From assembly GCA_964535015.1 (NCBI GenBank), contig CAZHRU010000001.1, forward strand, positions 1 to 64,000: DNA of 64,000 nucleotides. The letters are read 5' to 3'. This document shows, one piece after another, positions 48,924 through 57,291 of the stretch. Below the pieces are notes generated by a model. The model was not told the DNA's origin, did not search any database, and saw only the letters and a program-made list of their open reading frames with translations. The DNA is from CAZDUS01 sp964535015 (lineage in GTDB: Bacteria; Verrucomicrobiota; Kiritimatiellia; CAIKKV01; CAITUY01). Within the stretch, counting starts at the first letter, position 1. Each line of letters begins with the position of its first letter. The position numbers were made by a program, and so were the translations under genes.

Positions 48924-49833
48924 GGGCAAACCATCGCAGGTAGAAATACAGGGCCGGGGCGGCAAACAGGAGGCTGTCCAGGACATCGAGGATGCCGCCC
49001 ATGCCGGGGAAGAGGCATCCGGAATCCTTCATGCCGGCCGAACGTTTGAACAGTGACTCGACGAGATCGCCGAGGACACCGATGGCGGCGAGAAAGGCGC
49101 CGAGGAACCAGGCATGGGTGGAGTTGATAATGAGGCGTCCGAAGGTGATGGTGTCGGGATCCGCTTCGGCGGCAAGTGTGAGCCGGACGAAGAGGACGCT
49201 GGCAAGGATGCCTGCGGCGAGGCCACCGGCGAGGCCTTCCCAGGTCTTTCCGGGAGAAATCCGGGGAAACAGTTTGTGGCGTCCGATGAGGCTGCCGACG
49301 AAATAGGCGCCGACATCCGAGGCTTTGACCACGACGATGAGATAGAGGAGCAACCGGCAGGCAGTGGGTGAGAGGGGGGCGAGCGGGGCGGTGGGCGTCC
49401 ATTGGAAACCGAGGAGGAAGAAGAACATCATCAGGAGCGGGATATAGGTCAAGCCCAAGAGGGTACATGCGATGGTCTGCAAAGGTTGGGGGTTGTCTTT
49501 TTGGGGGAACTGGCGGACGAAAATCCCGAACACAATGAAAACCAAAGCCAGAATTGGCAATTCCTTCCAGACATCCACAGGGTGTCGGCTGGTGATGAAT
49601 TGGACGTTCAGCGACAGATAGGTGGTGGCCAGCATTACAACGCCGGCCAGTGTTCCCAGCACCCGAAAGACAGGGATGCCGGCGTTACGGAGGATGGTAT
49701 AGAATTCCAGAAGCCCCACGACAGCCAGCAGGAACAGGACGCCCACGGCGACGAGGGACGGGAGAACAAACATGATAAGAGCGACTCCACCCAGGAGGAT
49801 GATGGCACTCAGTGTACGTCTTAATAGAACCAT
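48913..49833 (-). CDS. cdsA: Phosphatidate cytidylyltransferase
   Basis: A 306-residue polytopic membrane enzyme that makes CDP-diacylglycerol. Several transmembrane helices occupy the N-terminal two thirds. The CDS signature is VGDLVESLFKRSAGMKD-like here as LGDLVESLFKRSAGMKD, followed by SGCLFPGMGGILDVLDS. The upstream motif SDVGAYFVGSLIGRHKL and SPGKTWEGLAGG is also conserved. It is 27 bp after uppS and overlaps dxr by 11 bp, the usual uppS-cdsA-dxr order. Confidence 0.96.
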   Translation of the reverse strand: MVLLRRTLSAIILLGGVALIMFVLPSLVAVGVLFLLAVVGLLEFYTILRNAGIPVFRVLGTLAGVVMLATTYLSLNVQFITSRHPVDVWKELPILALVFIVFGIFVRQFPQKDNPQPLQTIACTLLGLTYIPLLMMFFFLLGFQWTPTAPLAPLSPTACRLLLYLIVVVKASDVGAYFVGSLIGRHKLFPRISPGKTWEGLAGGLAAGILASVLFVRLTLAAEADPDTITFGRLIINSTHAWFLGAFLAAIGVLGDLVESLFKRSAGMKDSGCLFPGMGGILDVLDSLLFAAPALYFYLRWFAHVI

Positions 49834-49860
49834 GTTTTGTTCCTTGTCGGTCGAAATGGT

Positions 49861-50610
49861 TTATTCCACCAGGCCGAAGCGGCGGTGCCGGTTGCCGTAT
49901 TCCTCAACGGCCTTGATGAGTTGATCCTCGCGGAAATCGGGCCACAGGACGTCGGTGACGTACAATTCGGCGTAGGAAAGTTGCCAGAGGAGGAAATTGC
50001 TGATGCGCATTTCGCCGCTGGTCCGGATCAGCAGATCCGGATCCGGGATATCGGGCGCATAGAGGTGGGCGGCCACGGTGCTTTCGTCGATTTTATCGAC
50101 GTCCAGTTCGCCCGCCTTGGCCTTGCGGGCGATCTCTCTGGCGGCGGCGGCGATTTCGGTGCGGCCGCCGTAACTGAGGGCGAGGACGAGGTTGCCCTCC
50201 TTGTAATGTTCGGTGGCGTGCATGACGCGGTTCAGTTCGCGTCGTACGGATTTGGGGAGATCGGAGAGGCGGCCGATGGTGCGGAGGCGCACCTTATTGT
50301 CGTGAAACTCCTGTTCTTCCTTGCGGAGGAAGCGTTTGAGCAGGTCCATCAGGGCGTCGACCTCCTGCTTCGGGCGGGCCCAATTCTCGACGCTGAACGC
50401 ATAGACGGTCAGATAGCGGATACCGAGTTTGCGGCAGGTGCGGATGGCAATGCGGACGGATTCGGCGCCGCGTTCATGGCCTTTGACCCGGGGGAGGTTG
50501 CGCTGTCTGGCCCAACGCCCGTTGCCATCCATGATAATGGCCACATGGGTGGGGATCTTGGCCGGGGGTGTCACCGGCGCGCCTTGGGTTGTTTGTGGCA
50601 AGGGATCCAT
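49861..50610 (-). CDS. uppS: Undecaprenyl diphosphate synthase (UppS)
   Basis: A 249-residue cis-prenyltransferase that builds the C55 carrier lipid for peptidoglycan. The active-site start is AIIMDGNGRWARQR (catalytic Asp in MDGNGRW), followed by LTVYAFSVENWARP, and the substrate-binding LLIRTSGEMRISNFLLWQ and YAELYVTDVLWPDF. A 15-residue Pro/Thr-rich N-terminal extension precedes the fold. It lies 8 bp after purA. Confidence 0.96.
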   Translation of the reverse strand: MDPLPQTTQGAPVTPPAKIPTHVAIIMDGNGRWARQRNLPRVKGHERGAESVRIAIRTCRKLGIRYLTVYAFSVENWARPKQEVDALMDLLKRFLRKEEQEFHDNKVRLRTIGRLSDLPKSVRRELNRVMHATEHYKEGNLVLALSYGGRTEIAAAAREIARKAKAGELDVDKIDESTVAAHLYAPDIPDPDLLIRTSGEMRISNFLLWQLSYAELYVTDVLWPDFREDQLIKAVEEYGNRHRRFGLVE

Positions 50611-50618
50611 GATCAGGT

Positions 50619-51896
50619 TTACACGGCAATCCGGAAGGTGCTGGCGCGTTGGGGACTCACGGAGAGAACACCGAGGGGAACCCCTGTGATGTCGCAGAGG
50701 GCCTGAACATAGTCTTTGGCCTTGGGGGGGAGGTCCGCATAGGACGTCAGGTTGCTGGTGTTGGTCTTCCAGCCCGGGAAGTCCTTATACACGGGTTTGC
50801 ACTTTGCCAGGGTGGCGATGGAGGCGGGGACGCTTTCATAGCGGCGGCCGTCACACTCGTAGGCTACGCAGACCCGAATGGTATCCGTGTCGTCCAGCAC
50901 ATCCAGTTTGGTGATGGCCCAGTGATCAACACCGTTGACCATGGCCGAGTAGCGGGCGACGACGGCGTCGAACCAGCCGCAACGCCGTGGGCGTCCGGTG
51001 GTGGCGCCGAATTCGCGGCCACGCTGACGGAGGTGTTCACCGGTGGCGTCGAGCAATTCGGTAGGGAAGGGGCCTTCGCCGACACGTGTGGTGTAGGCCT
51101 TGATAACTCCCAGAACGCGGTCAATGGCGCGGGGGGGCAGGCCGGTGCCGATGCAGGCGCCACCACTGGTCGGATTGGACGAGGTCACAAAGGGGTAGGT
51201 TCCGAAGTCGATATCCAGCATGGTGCCCTGTGCGCCTTCGAAGAGGATTTGGCGTCCCGCCTTGTAGGCGACATTCAGCAGGGGGATGGTGTCGGTGATA
51301 TAGGGGCGCAGGAATTCAGCGGCGGCGCGAACTTCCTTGCAGAGGGCCGAGGCGTCCACCGTGGCGGATCCCAGGTTGGCGAGAATGGCATTCTTTTCGG
51401 CCAGACGTTCCGTCAGTTTGCCTTCCAACTCGGGATCCAGGAGGTCGCCCATGCGGAAGCCGGTCCGACAGGCCTTATCGGCATACGTGGGGCCGATGCC
51501 GCGCTGGGTAGTGCCGATCTTGGAACCGCGGCTGAGTTTGTTCTCACTGGCGGCATCGAGGGCCTTGTGATAACCGAGCACCACATGAGCGCGGTCGCTG
51601 ATGTGGAGACGGTTTTTGGATGAAATTCCACGGGCTTCGAGTTCCTTAATCTCCTGAACGAGAGCCAACGGATCCACGACGAGTCCATTACCGATGACGC
51701 AGGTTTTATCCGGGTAGAGGATGCCGGAGGGGATCAGATGCAGGACATAACGCTCGCTCCCGATTTCGATCGTATGGCCGGCGTTGCTACCGCCCTGATA
51801 TCTGACCACGACATCGGCGTCCCGGCTCAGAAAGTCCACGATTTTTCCTTTACCCTCGTCACCCCATTGGGTTCCTATCAACAATGTGTTCGGCAT
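50619..51896 (-). CDS. purA: Adenylosuccinate synthetase
   Basis: A 425-residue GTP-dependent enzyme of AMP synthesis (IMP + Asp). The start at 51896 (MPNTLLIGTQWGDEGKGK) has AAAGGAA upstream; the frame opens 9 codons earlier but without a better site. Landmarks are the P-loop-like GDEGKGK, QGGSNAGHTIEIG, RGIGPTYADKACRTGFRMGD, EGAQGTMLDIDFGTYPFVTS and GRPRRCGWFDAV. It is the first gene of the seven-gene minus-strand operon that continues with uppS, an unusual partner for a purine gene. Confidence 0.97.
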   Translation of the reverse strand: MPNTLLIGTQWGDEGKGKIVDFLSRDADVVVRYQGGSNAGHTIEIGSERYVLHLIPSGILYPDKTCVIGNGLVVDPLALVQEIKELEARGISSKNRLHISDRAHVVLGYHKALDAASENKLSRGSKIGTTQRGIGPTYADKACRTGFRMGDLLDPELEGKLTERLAEKNAILANLGSATVDASALCKEVRAAAEFLRPYITDTIPLLNVAYKAGRQILFEGAQGTMLDIDFGTYPFVTSSNPTSGGACIGTGLPPRAIDRVLGVIKAYTTRVGEGPFPTELLDATGEHLRQRGREFGATTGRPRRCGWFDAVVARYSAMVNGVDHWAITKLDVLDDTDTIRVCVAYECDGRRYESVPASIATLAKCKPVYKDFPGWKTNTSNLTSYADLPPKAKDYVQALCDITGVPLGVLSVSPQRASTFRIAV

Positions 51897-52060
51897 GAAG
51901 AAATTCCTTTCGCTCCTCGGCAAGTCAAAGCGGGTTTAATAGCAAAGATTACCGGTTCCGGCAAGCATGGGAAGTAATCTGCAGGGCAAAAGCAAACGAG
52001 AGTCAGTCTGTATCGTCCCAAAACGCCTTTTTCGACCACCCCATCCTCAACTCGCCTTAA

Positions 52061-52224
52061 GCGACTAGGGACACAAGCGACTAGGAAGCGACTAGGGACA
52101 TAAGCGACTAGGGACAGGCAGTTAGTAGAGAAAGTGGTAGACAGATAATAGGCTATGTAGTATAAGCGACTAGGGACAGGCAGTTAGTAGAGAAAGTGGT
52201 AGACAGATAAGAGGCTATGTAGTA
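52061..52224. repeat. Tandem-repeat array next to the REP-type transposase
   Basis: The core GCGACTAGG occurs five times in one orientation (starts at 52061, 52077, 52088, 52104 and 52166). The first copies are short and closely packed. The last two belong to a 62-bp unit repeated back to back (52101-52162 and 52163-52224) that differs at a single base. The array ends 62 bp before the transposase start. No copy was seen elsewhere in the window. It may be the substrate or relic of the adjacent HUH transposase. Confidence 0.85.
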
Positions 52225-52286
52225 TGCCGTCATAAAGAGGTGGTGCGGGGGTGTGATGGGGCGCGCGACTCTGGAGGAGGCCTGCT

Positions 52287-53294
52287 ATGAGGACGGCAAG
52301 GATTGTTGAGGATGGGGCGGCTTATTACCATGTCATCTCCCGGGTGGTGGACCGGCGGATGGTGTTTACTCCGGACGAGAAGGAACGGTTCCGTAAGTTG
52401 ATGCGGGCCGTGGAGGAGTTCTCGGGAGTCCAGATCCTGACGTATGCCCTGATGACCAACCACTGGCATATCCTGGTGTACGTGCCGGAACGTCAGGCGG
52501 TTGACGACGAAGAGTTCATCCGGCGACTCAAGTGTTTATACAGCGGGGACATGGTGGATGTGTTGACGGATCATCTGGGCAAGTTGAGGGCGGGTGGCCA
52601 GCATGAAGCGGCGGAGGCGGTGAAGGCGGACTATATCTGCCGGATGTACAACCTGTCGGAGTTTGTGAAGACGCTGAAACAGCGGGCCAGCATCTCGTAT
52701 AACCGCAGGAATAACCGGAAGGGGACACTGTGGGAGGAACGGTTCAAGAGTGTGTTGATCGAAGGGGCAGTTGGGGCATTGAGTGCGACGGCGGCGTATA
52801 TTGACCTGAATGCGGTGAGGGCGGGGATGGTAACGGATTCGAAGGATTACCGGTACTGCGGGTATGGAGAGGCGGTGGGAGGAGGGGAGCAGGCGCGGGA
52901 AGGGTTGAGGAGGGCGTTTGGGGAGATGGGGGAGTGGAGTGAAGTGTCAGGGAGGTATCGCCAGTTGCTATATGTGACAGGGGAGGCGCGTGGGGTGAAT
53001 GAGGAAGGTCAGGCGATCAAGCGAGGGTTTACGGCGGAGGCAGTGGAAGAGGTGATGAAGGGGAAGGGGAGATTGCCGTTGAATGTGGTGTTGCGGTGTC
53101 GGGTGCGGTATTTCACGGATGGGGCGATCCTGGGCGGTCGTGCATTTGTGGATGAGGCGTTCAGTCGGCACCGGGGTCATTTTGGGGAGAAGCGAGTGGA
53201 TGGAGCGAGGGGGATGGCGGGAGGAGAGTGGGGGGATTTGGCGATAGCCCGCGCATTGCGGCTGTCGGTGATTGGACGACCGGCCCCGGCATAG
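52287..53294 (+). CDS. REP-associated tyrosine transposase (Y1/HUH family)
   Basis: A 335-residue protein starting MRTARIVEDGAAYYHVISRV. The HUH motif is MTNHWHILVYVPE, and the catalytic Tyr is probably in YICRMYNLSEFVKTLKQRAS; the following NRRNNRKGTLWEERFKSVLI and AYIDLNAVRAGMV are strong family marks. A C-terminal extension of about 120 residues may bind the target repeats. GGAGGAGG precedes the ATG by 7 bp. Proteins of this type (RAYT) act on short palindromic repeats rather than moving as classical insertion sequences. No terminal inverted repeats are seen, and only the array upstream suggests a substrate. Confidence 0.92.
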   Translation: MRTARIVEDGAAYYHVISRVVDRRMVFTPDEKERFRKLMRAVEEFSGVQILTYALMTNHWHILVYVPERQAVDDEEFIRRLKCLYSGDMVDVLTDHLGKLRAGGQHEAAEAVKADYICRMYNLSEFVKTLKQRASISYNRRNNRKGTLWEERFKSVLIEGAVGALSATAAYIDLNAVRAGMVTDSKDYRYCGYGEAVGGGEQAREGLRRAFGEMGEWSEVSGRYRQLLYVTGEARGVNEEGQAIKRGFTAEAVEEVMKGKGRLPLNVVLRCRVRYFTDGAILGGRAFVDEAFSRHRGHFGEKRVDGARGMAGGEWGDLAIARALRLSVIGRPAPA

Positions 53295-53303
53295 ACGCCG
53301 GGG
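53284..53303. repeat. Hairpin spanning the transposase stop codon
   Basis: CCCCGGC (53284-53290) and GCCGGGG (53297-53303) form a perfect 7-bp GC stem with a 6-base loop that contains the TAG stop. There is no T-tract, so it is not a standard terminator; it may be a transcript-end structure or a REP-like half of the element. Confidence 0.5.
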
Positions 53304-53655
53304 AGGTGGGGACAAGCGGGATTGTTCTGTAAAGGTGATACACCAAGGGCGGAGCCATGTCTTGATCTCGTCGGGGTGACGTGAAAATGGTGTTCAAGGG
53401 GTTGGTTGACGTAGGTCTGGTGTGAAAATGGAGTCCTGGTTGTCGCTTCGGGCAAGAACAGGCGGATTAATGCAAGAGGAACTGGCGTCGTGTGTTGTTG
53501 GCTTCTGACTATTTGTGTGTCCCTTAGGTGGGGGATTGGAAATGCAGTCCGTGTTTTGCTAGGGCAGAGGAAAAAGACCTTTATGAACCGTCTTCGTTGC
53601 GATAAAGTCCCACATTTCGGTGGATTCATCAGAACGGGGTCAGTGAAGGACGATT
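53295..53655. other. Intergenic region upstream of trpS
   Basis: About 360 bp with no gene that I can support. The 10-mer GTGAAAATGG occurs twice, 41 bp apart (near 53381 and 53422). The trpS ribosome site (GAAGGAC) is at its right end. No convincing promoter or tRNA was seen. Confidence 0.5.
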
Positions 53656-54630
53656 ATGGAAAAGAAACTGCGAATCTTGTCGGGGATACAGCCTTCCGGC
53701 AAACTGCATTTGGGTAACTATTTCGGGATGATGAAACCGGCCTTGGAGTTGCAGAACCAGGGTGATGCGTACCTGTTTATCGCCAATTACCACGCACTGA
53801 CGACCGTGAACGATCCGGCCGCCTTGCGGGCCAATACGCGGGATGTGGCACTGGACTTCCTGGCCTGCGGATTGGATCCGCAACGGACGGTTTTCTTCCG
53901 GCAGAGTGACGTGCCGGAGGTGACCGAGTTGAGTTGGTTGCTTTCCGTGGTGACGCCAATGGGGTTGCTGGAGCGGTGTCATTCCTACAAGGACAAACTG
54001 AGCAAAGGGATTGCGCCCACCCATGCGCTCTTCAGTTACCCGGTGTTGATGGCGGCAGACATCCTGGCGGTACAGTCCACGACGGTGCCGGTGGGGCGTG
54101 ACCAGAAGCAGCATGTGGAGGTCACGCGGGATATTGCCATCAAGTTCAATCTGCAGTTCGGGGAGGTGTTCCGGGTTCCCGAACCGGTGATCCGTGATGA
54201 GGTGGCCGTGGTGCCAGGGGTGGACGGGCTGAAGATGTCGAAGTCGTATAACAACACCATCGAGATTTTCGGGACGGAAAAGGAGACGCGGGCACGGTGC
54301 ATGAAGATTGTGACCGACAGCAAGCAACTGCTGGATCCCAAGGATCCGGCGACGTGCAATGTGTTCGCCCTGTACCGGTTGTTTGCTGACGAGGCGGACC
54401 GGCAGGAGATGGAGCAACGCTACCGGGCGGGCGGGTTCGGGTATGGGGACGCGAAAAAGAAGTTGTTTGAGCGGGTGTGGACCTATTTTGAACCCTTCCG
54501 GCGCCGGCGTCAGGAGTTGGAAGGCGATCCCGGGTATGTGGAATCGGTTTTGAGTGACGGGGCGGCGCGGGCGCGGGTGGAAGCACGGAAGACACTAGAC
54601 GCGGCACGGCAGGCGGTGGGGTTGGGGTGA
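53656..54630 (+). CDS. trpS: Tryptophanyl-tRNA synthetase
   Basis: A 324-residue class I aminoacyl-tRNA synthetase. It opens with LRILSGIQPSGKLHLGNYFG, with HLGN as the HIGH motif. The tryptophan pocket region includes DAYLFIANYHALTT, and the KMSKS loop is intact as GLKMSKSYNNT. Length equals bacterial TrpS. It begins a plus-strand run with scpA and scpB, after 62 bp. Confidence 0.97.
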   Translation: MEKKLRILSGIQPSGKLHLGNYFGMMKPALELQNQGDAYLFIANYHALTTVNDPAALRANTRDVALDFLACGLDPQRTVFFRQSDVPEVTELSWLLSVVTPMGLLERCHSYKDKLSKGIAPTHALFSYPVLMAADILAVQSTTVPVGRDQKQHVEVTRDIAIKFNLQFGEVFRVPEPVIRDEVAVVPGVDGLKMSKSYNNTIEIFGTEKETRARCMKIVTDSKQLLDPKDPATCNVFALYRLFADEADRQEMEQRYRAGGFGYGDAKKKLFERVWTYFEPFRRRRQELEGDPGYVESVLSDGAARARVEARKTLDAARQAVGLG

Positions 54631-54692
54631 TAGCAGGGATGTGAACAGGACGACAGGGGAACCGCCCACGGAGAGAACAAAGGAACAATGCG

Positions 54693-55436
54693 ATGACAGA
54701 GATGGTTATTGAGGATGACTACAAGGTTCAGCTCGAAATTTTCGAGGGGCCGTTGGATCTGCTGCTGTATTTGATCAAGCGGGACGAAGTTGACATCTAC
54801 AATATTCCGATCGAGCGGGTTACGAAGCAGTACATGGAGTATCTCTCCCTGATGAAACTGCTCGACTTGAACATCGCCGGTGAGTTTATTGTGATGGCGG
54901 CGACGCTGATGATGATCAAGAGCCGGATGCTGTTGCCGGTTGATGAGCGCCCGGACCTGGAGGAGGAAGAGGAGGATCCGCGTTGGGAACTGGTGCGCCA
55001 ACTTGTTGAATACAAGAAGTTCAAGGAGGCGGCGGGCGTGCTGCAGCAACGGGAGTACGTGCAGGAGAATGTGTTTGGTCGCGGGCTGGATCCGGTGGTC
55101 GCCGTGGAACCCGAGCAGGGGGTGGGCATCGGAGATGTCAGCATCTTTGATCTGATCACGGCGTTCAACGATGCCCTCAAGCGGGTCAAGGTGCAGGAGT
55201 TCGGGGAAATTGTGGATGACCGGTACACGGTGGTGGACAAGATCGAGCACATCCTGGGGACGATCCGAACGAACAAGCGCGTGGAGTTTTCGAGTCTGTT
55301 TGCAGACGCGGCGTCGCGGTTTGAGATTGTCTGCACGTTTCTTGCGTTGCTGGAGTTGATCCGGTTGCGTCAGGTGGTGGCGCATCAGGAGGGCGATTTC
55401 GGGCGGATCATGATTGGCCAGGAGGGCGAGGGGTAA
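54693..55436 (+). CDS. scpA: Segregation and condensation protein A
   Basis: A 247-residue kleisin of the SMC-ScpAB complex, which organises the chromosome. The N-terminal domain has VQLEIFEGPLDLLLYLIKRD and VDIYNIPIERVTKQYMEYL, the middle is acidic (EEEEEDPRWELVRQLVEYKK), and the C-terminal winged helix includes VCTFLALLELIRLRQV. Its scpB partner follows after 56 bp, and both are cotranscribed with trpS in all likelihood. AAAGGA lies upstream of the ATG. Confidence 0.95.
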   Translation: MTEMVIEDDYKVQLEIFEGPLDLLLYLIKRDEVDIYNIPIERVTKQYMEYLSLMKLLDLNIAGEFIVMAATLMMIKSRMLLPVDERPDLEEEEEDPRWELVRQLVEYKKFKEAAGVLQQREYVQENVFGRGLDPVVAVEPEQGVGIGDVSIFDLITAFNDALKRVKVQEFGEIVDDRYTVVDKIEHILGTIRTNKRVEFSSLFADAASRFEIVCTFLALLELIRLRQVVAHQEGDFGRIMIGQEGEG

Positions 55437-55492
55437 CTGGGGAATGGTTGATGGTTTGTGGGGGCGGGCGGCGGTGATATAAAGAATTGAGA

Positions 55493-56224
55493 ATGACGGC
55501 AGAGGAAAGGGAAAGTGACGATATGGAAATGCAGTTGGAACTCAAACAGGTGCTGGGAGCGATCATCTTCGCGGCACGCCAATCGCTGACCGTTGGGGCC
55601 CTGCGGAAGATCCTGCAGGAGACGGCGCAGGCCTACGGCGAGGAAGCCAACGTATTCGCGTCGGCCAAGGAGTCCGACATCAAGGCGGCGCTGGCCCGGT
55701 TGCAGGCCGATTGCGAGACGAACAAGCCGGGGTTTGACCTGGTGGAGAGTGCTGATGGATACCGGTTCCAGAGCGATCCGGCGGGCGGGTTGTGGGTAAG
55801 ACATATGCTCGATGTGGGGAAACCCACGCGGCTCTCGAGACCGGCGTTGGAGACGCTGGCGATCATCGCGTACCGGCAGCCGATTTCCCGTTCCGAGATT
55901 GAGGGCGTACGTGGTGTCACCGTGGACCATGTACTGCGTATGCTGATGGAGATGCAGTTGATCAAGATTACGGGGCGCAGCGAACTGCCCGGTCGGCCGA
56001 TGCTTTACGGCACCACCCAATTATTTCTGGATCATTTCGGGTTGAAGGAGATCAAGCAATTGCCGGGAATCGAGGAAATGGCCCGCATGGAAATGCAGAG
56101 GCAGAAGGCGGCGCCTGCGGCGGCGCCGGCACCCGTATCGTCCCCGGCGGCCGTGGCGGCGCCGGATCCGGCTGTGGCGACTCCCGAAGTTGCGGAACCT
56201 AAAGCAGAGGAGGATCCGTCATGA
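55493..56224 (+). CDS. scpB: Segregation and condensation protein B
   Basis: A 243-residue ScpB, binding partner of ScpA. The winged-helix landmarks are LELKQVLGAIIFAARQSLTV, RLSRPALETLAIIAYRQPIS and RSEIEGVRGVTVDHVLRML, with GRPMLYGTTQLFLDHFGL. The last 45 residues are an Ala/Pro/Val-rich low-complexity tail (PAAAPAPVSSPAAVAAPDPA). I chose ATG 55493; a second ATG at 55523 behind a purine-rich AGGAAAGGGAAAG tract may be the true start. The stop overlaps pheA by 4 bp. Confidence 0.92.
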   Translation: MTAEERESDDMEMQLELKQVLGAIIFAARQSLTVGALRKILQETAQAYGEEANVFASAKESDIKAALARLQADCETNKPGFDLVESADGYRFQSDPAGGLWVRHMLDVGKPTRLSRPALETLAIIAYRQPISRSEIEGVRGVTVDHVLRMLMEMQLIKITGRSELPGRPMLYGTTQLFLDHFGLKEIKQLPGIEEMARMEMQRQKAAPAAAPAPVSSPAAVAAPDPAVATPEVAEPKAEEDPS

Positions 56225-57288
56225 GTCTGGAAGACCTGAGAAAGGAGATTGACCACATTGACGAGGAGCTCGTCGGTCTGCTCAATGCCCGGACTGGAGT
56301 GGCGTTGGAAATCGGCAAGGTGAAGCAGAAGGACGGGCAGGGGATCTATGTTCCGGCCCGGGAGAAGGAAGTGCTCCGGCGGGTGACGGACCTGAACAAG
56401 GGTCCGTTGAAACCGGAGTCGATAAAGGCGATCTACCGGGAGGTGATGTCGGCGGCGTTGGCGTTGGAGAAGAGTCTGAAGGTGGCGTACATGGGGCCGC
56501 CGGCCACGTTCTCGCACCAGGCGGCGCGGGGCAAGTTCGGCGGGAGTGTGGAGTATCTTTCCTGCGAAACGATCAGCGACGTCTTTGACGCGGTGGAAAA
56601 GGGAATGGCGGACTACGGGGTGGTGCCGGTTGAGAACTCGACGGAGGGGGCGGTGACGTTCACGCTGGACCGGATGGCGGAGACGACGCTCAAGATTTGC
56701 GCTGAAATCTATCTTCCCGTGTCGCAGTGTCTGCTGGCGCGCGTGCCGCGGGAACGCATCGAAAAACTGTACAGTCATCCGCAGGTGCTGGGGCAGTGCC
56801 GGCAATGGCTTCAGCGCGAGATGTCGGGCGTGGATACCATTCCGGTGGCCAGCACGGCGCGGGCGGCGGAACTGGCGGCCAAGGAGCCCAACAGCGGGGC
56901 CTTGGCGAGTCGCCTGGCGGCGGAACTGCACGGGTTGCAGATCCTTGATGCGGATGTTCAGGACCTCAGCGGGAACACGACGCGTTTCGCGGTAATTGGG
57001 CAGGCTGATGGACGGGCGACGGGTGACGACAAGACGTCGCTTTGCTTCGCGGTGCAACACAAGGCGGGGGCGCTCTATGGCGCGTTGGAGTCCTTCAAGA
57101 AGTACGATCTGAACATGACCAAGATTGAGTCGCGTCCCAGCCGGAGCAAGGCGTGGGAGTATCTGTTCTTTGTGGACATTGACGGGCACAGTTCCGACGA
57201 CAGGGTTACGAAGGCGCTGGCGGACATGTCCGGTCACTGTGTGCTGTTGAAGGTGCTGGGGTCCTATCCAAAAGCCAAAGGGTTGTGA
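56221..57288 (+). CDS. pheA: Bifunctional chorismate mutase/prephenate dehydratase
   Basis: A 355-residue enzyme of phenylalanine synthesis. Residues 1 to about 85 are an AroQ chorismate mutase (LRKEIDHIDEELVGLLNAR; IYVPAREKEVLRRV). Residues about 90-270 are prephenate dehydratase (VAYMGPPATFSHQAA, YGVVPVENSTEGAV, and the active-site TRF in SGNTTRFAVIG). Residues about 280-355 form an ACT domain (LNMTKIESRPSRSKAWEYLF), so phenylalanine feedback is likely. It overlaps scpB by 4 bp and precedes hisC by 3 bp. Confidence 0.96.
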   Translation: MSLEDLRKEIDHIDEELVGLLNARTGVALEIGKVKQKDGQGIYVPAREKEVLRRVTDLNKGPLKPESIKAIYREVMSAALALEKSLKVAYMGPPATFSHQAARGKFGGSVEYLSCETISDVFDAVEKGMADYGVVPVENSTEGAVTFTLDRMAETTLKICAEIYLPVSQCLLARVPRERIEKLYSHPQVLGQCRQWLQREMSGVDTIPVASTARAAELAAKEPNSGALASRLAAELHGLQILDADVQDLSGNTTRFAVIGQADGRATGDDKTSLCFAVQHKAGALYGALESFKKYDLNMTKIESRPSRSKAWEYLFFVDIDGHSSDDRVTKALADMSGHCVLLKVLGSYPKAKGL

Positions 57289-57291
57289 GTT

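Noticed and set aside
52101..52224. Possible CRISPR array
   Set aside because: The 62-bp units are directly contiguous with no unique spacers, there are only two, and no cas gene is present. They fit a tandem duplication near a REP-type transposase.
53284..53303. Intrinsic terminator after the transposase
   Set aside because: The stem is strong but the downstream sequence is G-rich without a T-run.
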